Source of the DNA: Akkermansiaceae bacterium
Lineage (GTDB): Bacteria > Verrucomicrobiota > Verrucomicrobiia > Verrucomicrobiales > Akkermansiaceae
Direction of reading: 5' to 3'
Assembly: GCA_018402445.1 (NCBI GenBank)
Contig: JAGYIT010000007.1
Span: 62,001 to 126,000 of the forward strand
DNA length: 64,000 nt
Shown: one piece after another, positions 1 to 6,922 of the stretch
Numbering within the stretch: the stretch's first letter is position 1
Layout of the letters: each line of letters begins with the position of its first letter
Notes under the pieces: generated by a model
Databases searched by the model: none
What the model was told of the DNA's origin: nothing
What the model saw: the letters and a program-made list of their open reading frames with translations, nothing else
Program-made: the position numbers and the translations under genes

Positions 1-69
1 GCAGCCAATCTGGCAAAGGGGCGCAAGTCCGGCTGCGGGCTCCCATCGCATCCTGATCATCTCGCCTTC

Positions 70-726
70 TCAGCCGAGATATTTCAGGATCGCCTCAGTC
101 TTCGAGCGCACGTGCAGCTTCTCGTAAATTTTACGGATATGGAAACGTACGGTGAAAAAGCTGATTGAGAGTTGATCCGCGATCTCCTTGGCGATGTAGC
201 CCTTCGCCAGCAACCCGAGGATTTCCTCTTCGCGTGGCGACAAGCACTCGCGTGACGAATTGCGCTCCGCCGGTTTACGGAACGACTCAACCACCAAGCG
301 TGCGATCCCTCCGCTCATCGGTGCCCCCCCGTCCCGCACCAACTCGATGGCCTCGACGATTTCCTCGCGCGATGTCCGCTTCAGAAGATAGCCGCTCGCA
401 CCGGCCTTCAAGGCCTCGAAAACATGCTCGCTGTCGCCAAACACCGTGAAAACCAGGACTTGTGTTTCAGGATTAGCCTCACGGACCGCCCGCGTGCACT
501 CAATCCCGCTCATCCCGGGCAGCTGGATGTCCATCATCACCACATCAGGCCCGCACCCCGCTATCCCGGCCACCGCATCTTCTCCATTACAGAACTCTCC
601 GGCCAACCGCAGGCTTGGCGTCTTCTCGATCACACGACACAACATCCTGCGGATCTCCGCGTCGTCTTCCACGACCGCCACGCCAATAATTCCAGTTTTC
701 TCAGGCACGCATACATCCAACGCCAT
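70..726 (-). CDS. NarL/FixJ-type response regulator
   Basis: This is a two-component response regulator that should bind DNA when phosphorylated. The N-terminal receiver domain (about residues 14-130) has the acidic cluster E20-D21-D22, the phosphoacceptor Asp in VVMMD (residue 66), Thr94 and the conserved Lys in YLLK (116). A LuxR-type helix-turn-helix follows, from LSPREEEIL to the end, including KEIADQLSIS and TVRFHIRKIYEKL. The 218-residue length is normal for the family. No sensor kinase is visible, although the gene lies at the window edge and its partner may be outside. The target genes are unknown. Confidence 0.93.
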   Translation of the reverse strand: MALDVCVPEKTGIIGVAVVEDDAEIRRMLCRVIEKTPSLRLAGEFCNGEDAVAGIAGCGPDVVMMDIQLPGMSGIECTRAVREANPETQVLVFTVFGDSEHVFEALKAGASGYLLKRTSREEIVEAIELVRDGGAPMSGGIARLVVESFRKPAERNSSRECLSPREEEILGLLAKGYIAKEIADQLSISFFTVRFHIRKIYEKLHVRSKTEAILKYLG

Positions 727-897
727 CCATCATGCGGGGTCAACCGCAAGCCGCCTCACTTCCCGAAAACCGTTCATTTGTGCGGGTAGGCAGATGGCTA
801 AAACGTGGCATCCTAAGCACCTATCAAGACCTCACGGTGCTCTCTGATACCCACTGGCAAATTCATAACCAAACCCAAACAACCAAACAAACGAAAT

Positions 898-1636
898 ATG
901 AAATCCACTGCCCGAATCATCGCCCCCCTGCTGCTCTCCGCAGCTTTCGCCAATGCTGCTGTATACAACTTCGACCTCGCTCGAAATCGCGGGGGTGTCG
1001 TCTTCAACGCTTCTACCGACGATTCCAACCTCATTTTCAATACCGCAACCCCAGCCGGAACCAGCTCAATGACCTGGAACGTCGTCAATACCGGCACCGG
1101 CAACCTGAGCAACGCCACCGTATCCAGCTCCAACCTAGTCAGCTCTACAAACCTAGCATCATCGCTCGGGGTATCCATCGGTCTCGTGAATACTGATGGA
1201 TACTCCGACCAAACACCCAGTGATGGGGTCTGGACAAGCTACATGCAGACCGCTGCGCTCAACGGAGCGGGGCCTACCGTCACTATCAGTGGCTTTTCGT
1301 TGGGCGAGACGGTCAACCTCGTCCTCTACACCGGCAACGCCCGTTGGAGTGGCAACAATACCGGAGAGTTCACCTTCGGAGGCGTTACCAAAACCTACGC
1401 CGAGGCAGTCGCAAACAGTACCATGCCACTGACCGAAGGAGCCACCTACCTCCGATTTGACAATCTTGTCCCAGATACCAACGGCAACATCATCGGCACC
1501 TTCGGTGCCCTCGCCAGCGGTCAAGAAGGCTGCCGCTACTCTTGCTGGCCTTCAATTCGAGGTCATCCCCGAGCCCTCAAGCGCGCTGCTATCGGCACTT
1601 GGATTGCTCGCCCTGCTTCGCAGACGCCGTCCTTGA
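898..1636 (+). pseudogene. PEP-CTERM exported protein, frameshifted before its sorting signal
   Basis: The N-terminus is a signal peptide (MKSTARIIAPLLLSAAFANA), followed by a Ser/Thr/Asn-rich beta-type body. The first frame runs on to 1704 with unnatural sequence. In the next frame, positions 1559-1636 read EVIPEPSSALLSALG then LLALLRRRRP and a stop, which is a textbook PEP-CTERM signal: PEP motif, hydrophobic helix, arginine cluster. One extra base around 1525-1530 (in gaagg) explains the break. Such proteins are normally sorted and cleaved at the envelope by an exosortase, not seen in this window. The leader is A/C-rich with no Shine-Dalgarno site. It is probably an intact gene disrupted by a sequence error. 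Confidence 0.75.
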
Positions 1637-1739
1637 TGCTTATCGAGAAACGCCCGCCCTCGTTCTGTGTAATTGAGGGTTGGGCTGTTTTTTGCGTTCC
1701 TTAATTTTCCCAGACTCCATGATAAGGACATCTCCTGCC

Positions 1740-2444
1740 ATGCAGCGCAACCGCGCGGGTTTCACTCTGGTCGAGCTGCTTGTGGTCATTGCAATCATCG
1801 CCGTCCTCGCTGCAATCACCTTTGCAGTTTCCACCAAACTTCGTGCGCGGGCCGAGTCGGTTAAGGCCTTCAGCAACATCCGCCAGAGCGGCATGATTCT
1901 GCTCAGCGACGCGCAGGAAAAAAACAATCGGCTCGAATTCTTCAGCGGTGGCAGCAGCGGTGGATTTGACATCCGCGCCTATAACATAGTCCGCAGCCAC
2001 ATGAAATACGAGCCCGGCCGATGGAACAACCAGCCTGCCAATCTGCTAGAAATCATGCACTGGAATCACAAGCGCTTGCCTCCCATAAATTTTCATTGGA
2101 ACTGCTACGCCGTGAACTTCACCGACGTGAGCCGCTTCGATATCCGCTGGCGCGTCGATAATGGACGGCCAGACCGCAGCAACGCGCGTGTGTTAGCGCT
2201 TTCCACCGTTGATCGCCCTTCGGCATATCCCATTTTGGTCGATTCCTCTACGGCAAATGGCAGTGAAATTTTCCGGGTTGGCATTGTCCAGACGGAGCTG
2301 CCAGCGCTGCGCAATGCCGGTAAATGCCACGCTTTTTTCCTTGATGGCTCTGCTAGGCCTCTCGATCAAGCCGGTCTCAAAGCAGCCGGCTTCCGTACCG
2401 CCTACGACACCAGTAAATCCCCTCCTAAGCTCATCAACCTATAG
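1740..2444 (+). CDS. type II/IV pseudopilin-like secreted protein
   Basis: The protein opens with a type III (prepilin) signal: RNRAG then FTLVELLVVIAIIAVLAAI, with the cleavage Gly, Phe+1 and Glu+5 all present, so a prepilin peptidase should process it. The remaining roughly 200 residues form a periplasmic or extracellular domain ending near CHAFFLDGSARPL, which recalls the H-x-DG tails of the large Verrucomicrobia/Planctomycetes pseudopilin-like families. I chose the ATG at 1740 because AAGGA lies 11 bases upstream and the signal peptide is then short; in-frame ATGs at 1680 and 1719 are possible. No other secretion genes are adjacent, so this is a stand-alone pseudopilin of unknown role. 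Confidence 0.85.
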   Translation: MQRNRAGFTLVELLVVIAIIAVLAAITFAVSTKLRARAESVKAFSNIRQSGMILLSDAQEKNNRLEFFSGGSSGGFDIRAYNIVRSHMKYEPGRWNNQPANLLEIMHWNHKRLPPINFHWNCYAVNFTDVSRFDIRWRVDNGRPDRSNARVLALSTVDRPSAYPILVDSSTANGSEIFRVGIVQTELPALRNAGKCHAFFLDGSARPLDQAGLKAAGFRTAYDTSKSPPKLINL

Positions 2445-2510
2445 TTTTTTGAGTAGATGACCCGAAAAAAGGCACGCCTCTCCGCAGTTTTACTCTTATT
2501 CCGGGATAGT

Positions 2511-2599
2511 GCCCTCGCCGAAGACCGGCCGTCCCCGACATTCCACGCGGTTTCCGACGAGGGCATCGGAAACAACACGCGAGGGCACGTGTGCTCCCC
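2511..2599 (+). repeat. dispersed two-hairpin element, copy A
   Basis: A conserved hairpin (ACACGCG, loop AGGG, near-complement CACGTGT) at 2575-2592 is followed by GCTCCCC. Just before it lies a hairpin of unrelated sequence, GTTTCCGA/TCGGAAAC (2550-2573). GTGCCCTCGC at 2511-2520 can also pair with GCGAGGGCAC at 2579-2588. The same architecture recurs at 6113-6181 and inside acnA at 34933-34984. Confidence 0.7.
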
Positions 2600-2635
2600 G
2601 AGATTTCCTCTCCCGCCTGGCCATTTTACAAGACA

Positions 2636-3955
2636 TTAGCTCACAACGGCGGCACCGGGGGCTTTGGAATGCGCTTGTTGCGGGAAGTCGAAGGTCAGCA
2701 CGAGCGGCTCGGCTCCCGTGTTCTCGATTTCGACACCGCCGCGGGTGAGCGCGGACTGGGTGATGAATCCGATCTCGGGATAGATTTCGCCGAGCTTCAT
2801 GTCCTGGTGATATTTCACCTCGAGCTTTCCAACCCGGCCGCGCCCGCCGTTCGTGTGGAACAGCGCGGGGCTCTCCGGGCGGAACATCGTCTTCGCGCCG
2901 GGCGCCACGATGAGGCGGAGAATGGAGCACTTCTGGTCGCCGAGGAAATCACCGTAAACGATCCACTTTGCGTCCACTCCCTCGCCGGCGAATTCCTCGG
3001 CGGTGATGGCTGGGCGCGAGTTTTTCTTCACGAAGTCAGGATCCTGGTTCGCTGCGAAGTCGAACTTCTCCACCAGGTATTCCCAGTCCTCGTGCTTGTC
3101 CTTCGGATAGTCCTCTTCGCGGCAGGCGTAAAAGGCATCCGCAGCCCCGATGCGTCCGTCCAGCGTCAGGTCTTCGGCGAGGAAATGCTCGTCCATGGTG
3201 ACGTGCAGCTCGTGCGTGCAAAGATCCGTCGGCGAGTGCAGCACGCCGTTCGGCATCACGAAGCCGTTGTCGATGTGCATCATCGTGTGCGGCGACAAGT
3301 GCCGGACTCCGTTGTAATCCCCCTGTCCCCAACTTTTCATACAGGCGAGGAAATCGTCCTTCGTCACGAACGGATACAGTCCCATGGCCGTGGTGTGGTA
3401 ATGCGACGGGCTGACGCCGGGATTGTCGTAGGAATTGATGTCGTAAACTTCCCACTTCGACCAGTGAAGGTGGTGGGGGATGGGGTTTAGGTTGTCGAAT
3501 TTCTTGGAAACGATCGGCCAGGTCGGCTGGCCATACAGGGCTTTCGCAAAGGCGGTGATCTTTTCGCCCATGATTGCCTCCGGATTGGTAAGGATCAGAT
3601 CCTGCAGCGAGATGACCTGCCCGGCGGGAGTGAGCACATGCGCTTCCCCTTCGCGGAACGGGGCTTTTCCCGTGCGGGTATCGATGACGCCGGTCACAAT
3701 GGGCACGGTGCAGCACATCCAGACCTCATCGAGGCCGGTGCCACCCATGTAATCCGGGTAGTAGGATTCCGCATCCAGGCGAAGGCGCTTTCCCGGAGAA
3801 CAAAACGTGCGGCCGGCATAGCGGTGCAGAAGCTGCAGCACCCCGTCGTTCTGGTTGAGGCAGTCATCGAGGATTGAATCCGATCCCCCGTCGATGACAT
3901 CCAGTTGGGGGTATTCGTGTAGTTTGTCCGGGAGAATTGAGGTTGAAGCGGCCAT
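2636..3955 (-). CDS. cupin-like metal-binding protein, possible sugar isomerase
   Basis: I do not recognise this 439-residue protein with certainty. It has no signal peptide and looks cytosolic. Histidine-rich stretches (IPHHLHW, SPSHYHTT, HTMMHID, NGVLHSPTD, HELHVTMDEH) are spaced as in double-stranded beta-helix (cupin) enzymes, and PNGVLHSP resembles the metal-site loop of phosphomannose-isomerase-type cupins. The C-terminal third (PGAKTMFRPESPALFHTNGGRG) could be a second cupin barrel. It is a single gene on the minus strand with nothing functionally related beside it. A metal-dependent isomerase or dioxygenase role is a guess from fold alone. Confidence 0.6.
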   Translation of the reverse strand: MAASTSILPDKLHEYPQLDVIDGGSDSILDDCLNQNDGVLQLLHRYAGRTFCSPGKRLRLDAESYYPDYMGGTGLDEVWMCCTVPIVTGVIDTRTGKAPFREGEAHVLTPAGQVISLQDLILTNPEAIMGEKITAFAKALYGQPTWPIVSKKFDNLNPIPHHLHWSKWEVYDINSYDNPGVSPSHYHTTAMGLYPFVTKDDFLACMKSWGQGDYNGVRHLSPHTMMHIDNGFVMPNGVLHSPTDLCTHELHVTMDEHFLAEDLTLDGRIGAADAFYACREEDYPKDKHEDWEYLVEKFDFAANQDPDFVKKNSRPAITAEEFAGEGVDAKWIVYGDFLGDQKCSILRLIVAPGAKTMFRPESPALFHTNGGRGRVGKLEVKYHQDMKLGEIYPEIGFITQSALTRGGVEIENTGAEPLVLTFDFPQQAHSKAPGAAVVS

Positions 3956-4056
3956 GGGGAATGGATTTTGAGGATTTGGAAAGGAGAAGCAAGAGGGAAT
4001 GGTTCCGAGGTGAAGCCTCTTCGAGTCCTTCGCTTATCCCGAAATCGAAACCATGT

Positions 4057-4091
4057 TTGACACAGGAAAATTTCCGTGAAACATTCCTGTG
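4057..4091 (+). promoter_or_regulatory. promoter/operator of the Phd-type antitoxin gene
   Basis: A consensus -35 box TTGACA (4057-4062) overlaps nested inverted repeats: CACAGGAA (4061-4068) pairs with TTCCTGTG (4084-4091), and inside it GGAAA-A-TTTCC (4065-4075). The antitoxin ATG is 5 bases beyond. Type II antitoxins usually repress their own operon through such palindromes; its use here is inferred. Confidence 0.5.
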
Positions 4092-4095
4092 AAAC

Positions 4096-4338
4096 ATGAA
4101 GACGGCAAGTGTGCGTGATCTGCGGCAGAATTTCCCCCGTGTAATGGCGTGGATTGAGGAGGGCGAGCAAGTGACGGTGACCATGCACCGCAAGGTGATC
4201 GCGCGGCTCATCCCTGAGAAGCCGTCCGCGCCGACAAACCCTGATTTCAAGGCACGTTTCGGAAAGCCGACCTCCGTCGCTGTCGGAAAGATGGAAGATA
4301 GTGCCGTCACCCTGCTCTCCCAAGACCGCGGAGCATGA
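4096..4338 (+). CDS. Phd/YefM-family antitoxin
   Basis: This 80-residue protein matches the prevent-host-death antitoxin family: an N-terminal DNA-binding and dimerisation segment (VRDLRQNFPRVMAWIEEGEQVTVTMHRKVIARLIP) followed by a flexible toxin-neutralising tail. It is full length. Its stop codon overlaps the ATG of the downstream PIN-toxin remnant (ATGA, 4335-4338), the usual coupled arrangement. Since the toxin is destroyed, the antitoxin is either a relic or retained as an autoregulator or to neutralise a related toxin elsewhere. Confidence 0.85.
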   Translation: MKTASVRDLRQNFPRVMAWIEEGEQVTVTMHRKVIARLIPEKPSAPTNPDFKARFGKPTSVAVGKMEDSAVTLLSQDRGA

Positions 4339-4590
4339 ATTACTGCGACTCTAGTTTTCTACTTGCCCTTTACTTACCGGGGGACTTCTTCCACCCGCAT
4401 GCCAGACGGCTCGCAGCGCGCTTCAGAGAGGCAATCCCTTTCACCCTGCTTGCAGAATTTGCAAACTGCCGCAGCCATTCTGATCGGCGTGGATGCGTTT
4501 TATACGTTCGACTTGCGCCAGCGCCAGCTTGCCAAGGCCTGCGGCTTGAAAGTCCAGCCTGCGACAATGCCTAAACCCTCCCGAAAGTGA
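4335..4590 (+). pseudogene. PIN-domain toxin (VapC-like), internally deleted and frameshifted
   Basis: The first frame gives a good PIN N-terminus: MNYCDSSFLLALYLPGDFF with the first catalytic Asp, then RFREAIPFTLLAEF. The C-terminal PIN strand (AAAILIGVDAFYTFDLRQ, then QLAKACGLKVQP) is in another frame ending at 4590. Only about 80 codons remain of roughly 130, so about 50 central residues, including the middle acidic residues, are missing as well as the frame. This is true decay, not a one-base sequence error, and no active RNase can be made. Confidence 0.8.
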
Positions 4591-4659
4591 GAATCATGGG
4601 GGAGAGCTTCGGTCGCCTCCGGTATGCGCATTAACCTAAATACCGCAGTTGGGTATCAA

Positions 4660-4703
4660 TTTTTCACCGCAGAGTCGCAGAGGTCGCAAAGGAACGCAGA
4701 GCC
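4660..4703 (+). repeat. dispersed CGCAGAG-type repeat
   Basis: TTTTTCACCGCAGAG is followed by CGCAGAGGTCGCAAAGG and CGCAGAGCC, a roughly 12-base periodic motif. It faces an inverted copy at 4821-4860. The 117 bases between contain a palindrome, TTCACCCA-A-TGGGTGAA (about 4751-4767), and no gene. The whole 4591-4887 stretch is non-coding. Confidence 0.8.
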
Positions 4704-4820
4704 TTGCATGTGGGAAGATAGAAAATTTGGAAAAACGATGGAACTGCATGGTTCACCCAATGGGTGAAATGGAATTGCCGTGAAAAATGCCCTGCACTAT
4801 CCCGAAACACAAACTCTTCT

Positions 4821-4860
4821 CAGCGTTCCCTCTGCGACCTCTGCGCCTTTGCGGTGAAAA
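4821..4860 (-). repeat. dispersed CGCAGAG-type repeat, inverted copy
   Basis: Reverse-complement copy of the 4660-4703 repeat (ends in CTTTGCGGTGAAAA on the plus strand). It lies about 27 bases past the stop codon of purK. Confidence 0.8.
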
Positions 4861-4887
4861 TCTTCGTTTGAACTGCGGATTTTAGGA

Positions 4888-6051
4888 TTAATCTGGAGCG
4901 ACCGAAGAACGCCCCCACGCAGCTTTGAGCGCCTCGGCTTTCTCCAAGGCATCCGTTCCCAGCAATGTCGTGTGCCCCATTTTCCGCATCCCGATCGCGC
5001 GGCGCTTGCCGTAGAGATGGAGGGTGGTGTCAGGTGTGGAGAGAAGCGGAGTCCAGTCGGGCGGTTCGGTTTCGCCGGGCCAGAAATCGCCGAGGAGATT
5101 GAGCATCACGCAGGGGGAAACGAGGCGGGTGGAGCCGAGCGGCAGGCCGAGGACGGCGCGGAGCTGTTGCTCGAACTGCGAGGTGACACAGGCGTCGAGC
5201 GTGTGGTGGCCGGAGTTGTGTGGGCGCGGCGCCATCTCGTTGACGAGGAGGGAGCCGTCCGTTTTCACGAAAAACTCGACCCCCATGATCCCGCGGTAGC
5301 CGAGCGCGCTGGCGACCTTTTCCGCAATGCGGCGGGCTTCCTCCGCGACGCATTCATCCACACGGGCCGGGACGATGGAGACATCGAGGATGTGGGATCG
5401 GTGACGGTTCTCGGCGGGATCGTAGGTCGCCGTTTCGCCGTCCTTGCCGCGCACGACCATCACGGAAATTTCCTTTTCGAAAGGCACCCATGCCTCCAGC
5501 ACGGCGCGCTGCTTGCCGAATTTTTCCCAGACATCCGCCGGGTTTTCGCTGCCGGTGATCCTGAGCTGGCCTTTGCCGTCGTAGCCGAAATCCGCGGTTT
5601 TAAGCACGCCCGCGCCGCCGAGTTCGGTCATGGCGCTTGTCAGGTCATCGAGGGTTTCGATCACCCAGAACGCGGTGCAGGGAATGCCGTTCGCACGCAG
5701 GAAATTTTTTTCCCGCTCGCGGTTCTGGCAAATGCCGACGGCTTCGGGGGAGGGGTGCAGGCCGATGGTTTCCGCCACGCCACGCATGGTCGCCAGCGGG
5801 ATGTTCTCGAACTCGACGGTGGCCACGGTCGCCTTCGCGCAGAAGTCGCGCAGCGCCTGGGGGTCGTCGAAGGGCTTGTCGATGATCTCGTCCGCGACCT
5901 CGACGGCGGGAGCCTCCAGCCCGCCGGTCCAGACCACGGAACGCACGCCCATGCGCCGTGCCGCCAGCGCCAACATGCGCCCGAGTTGCCCGCCGCCGAT
6001 CACGCCGACGACCTGTTGCCTGTTCAATGGGAAAAATACGGATGCCGACAT
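4888..6051 (-). CDS. purK: 5-(carboxyamino)imidazole ribonucleotide synthase
   Basis: PurK carboxylates aminoimidazole ribonucleotide with ATP and bicarbonate to N5-CAIR in purine synthesis. The protein has the N-terminal VVGVIGGGQLGRMLALAARRM dinucleotide-like loop in pieces, the ATP-grasp core (KTADFGYDGKGQ, LEAWVPFEKEISVMV) and metal-binding VEFFVKTDGSLLVNEMAPRPHNSGH read in parts; about 387 residues is normal. I chose the ATG at 6051 (MSASVFF) since the upstream extension is translated dispersed repeat. It lies 225 bases downstream of purE, whose product uses N5-CAIR, with two repeat elements between them. Confidence 0.95.
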   Translation of the reverse strand: MSASVFFPLNRQQVVGVIGGGQLGRMLALAARRMGVRSVVWTGGLEAPAVEVADEIIDKPFDDPQALRDFCAKATVATVEFENIPLATMRGVAETIGLHPSPEAVGICQNREREKNFLRANGIPCTAFWVIETLDDLTSAMTELGGAGVLKTADFGYDGKGQLRITGSENPADVWEKFGKQRAVLEAWVPFEKEISVMVVRGKDGETATYDPAENRHRSHILDVSIVPARVDECVAEEARRIAEKVASALGYRGIMGVEFFVKTDGSLLVNEMAPRPHNSGHHTLDACVTSQFEQQLRAVLGLPLGSTRLVSPCVMLNLLGDFWPGETEPPDWTPLLSTPDTTLHLYGKRRAIGMRKMGHTTLLGTDALEKAEALKAAWGRSSVAPD

Positions 6052-6065
6052 GGGGAAGAGTTCTA

Positions 6066-6101
6066 ACCGCGAATGGACGCGAATATGCGCGAATGAAGAG
6101 G
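6066..6101 (+). repeat. dispersed CGCGAATG-type periodic repeat
   Basis: ACCGCGAATGGACGCGAAT followed by ATGCGCGAATGAAGAG. It is a member of the same loose family as the repeats at 37452, 48165 and 55633 (pattern ACCnCnGATnnACnCnGAT). It lies in the purE-purK gap. Confidence 0.65.
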
Positions 6102-6112
6102 GGTTATTGGAG

Positions 6113-6181
6113 TCCGCGAAGCGGATTCGGAGGGGAGCACACGCGCCCTCGCGTGTCGGCTTTGGCGCCCCCGCCGAAGCC
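6113..6181 (-). repeat. dispersed two-hairpin element, copy B
   Basis: On the minus strand the order is a variable hairpin (6181-6158; stem GGCTTCGGCG with one wobble, four-base loop), the conserved hairpin ACACGCG-AGGG-CGCGTGT (6156-6139), GCTCCCC (to 6132), then a short hairpin TCCGC-TTC-GCGGA (6125-6113). It lies between purE and purK. Confidence 0.75.
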
Positions 6182-6276
6182 CGGCTTGAACCGCGGGAAT
6201 ACGCCTCGTCACCCAACCGCTCCGTCCCACCCCCGTCTTCCCTACGCTCGCTGTGATCGTTTCCATGATGTTTCAC

Positions 6277-6762
6277 TCAATCCATCTCCGGCAGTTCCGC
6301 CGCCGCCACTTTCGCGGTCTGGTTCTTGCGGTATTCCGAGAGTTTCCCGGCCAGTTCCTCATTTTCCACCGCGAGCATCGCCACGGCGAAGAGTCCCGCG
6401 TTCGTCGCGCCCGCCTTGCCGATCGCGAAGGTTGCAGTGGGGATGCCAGCGGGCATCTGCACGATGGAAAGCAGGGAATCGATGCCTTTGAGTGCCTTCG
6501 ATTCCACCGGCACGCCGAGAACCGGCAGCGCGGTCATCGCTGCGACCATGCCCGGCAGATGCGCCGCGCCGCCCGCGCCTGCGATGATGCATTTCAGGCC
6601 AGCGGACTTCGCGCCTTTCGCGTATTCCACCAGCCGGTCCGGTGTGCGGTGGGCGCTGACCACCTCCGCCTTGAAAGGCACGCCGAAATCCTTCAGCACG
6701 CGCGCGGCGTTTTCCATTGTCGGCCAATCCGACGTACTTCCCATGATGATCCCGACACTCAT
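6277..6762 (-). CDS. purE: 5-(carboxyamino)imidazole ribonucleotide mutase
   Basis: PurE converts N5-CAIR to CAIR in de novo purine synthesis. The 161 residues contain the class I signatures: [13 protein letters not shown] at the N-terminus, [10 protein letters not shown] with the catalytic His, [17 protein letters not shown], and [25 protein letters not shown]. The length is normal. It is immediately upstream of purK on the same strand, so the two steps are probably co-transcribed despite the 225-base spacer. Confidence 0.97.
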   Translation of the reverse strand: MSVGIIMGSTSDWPTMENAARVLKDFGVPFKAEVVSAHRTPDRLVEYAKGAKSAGLKCIIAGAGGAAHLPGMVAAMTALPVLGVPVESKALKGIDSLLSIVQMPAGIPTATFAIGKAGATNAGLFAVAMLAVENEELAGKLSEYRKNQTAKVAAAELPEMD

Positions 6763-6836
6763 AAGCGGCGAGCTTGCCCGCCCCGCCCGCGCCCGTCAAT
6801 ATCGGCATCGGTGGAGCCAAAATGAGCTGAGGAAAT

Positions 6837-6922
6837 ATTTCACCGCAGAGGCGCAGAGGTCGCAAAGGGTCGCAGAGCCGAATTCTCTTCTTTGAAAGTT
6901 GAAGTTTGAGAGTTGAAATTTT
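6837..6922 (+). repeat. composite repeat: CGCAGAG part plus TTGAAAT heptad part
   Basis: CACCGCAGAGGCGCAGAGG and CGCAAAGGGTCGCAGAGCC are followed by CTCTTCTTTGAAAGTTGAAG and TTTGAGAGTTGAAATTT. The heptad part runs up to the stop codon of the amylosucrase gene. The same two-part unit recurs at 10092-10181 and 42304-42391. Confidence 0.8.

Noticed and set aside
4660..4860. Insertion sequence bounded by inverted CGCAGAG repeats
   Set aside because: Only 117 non-coding bases lie between the repeats and the same repeat occurs singly elsewhere; no target duplication is seen. A MITE remains possible but is not supported.
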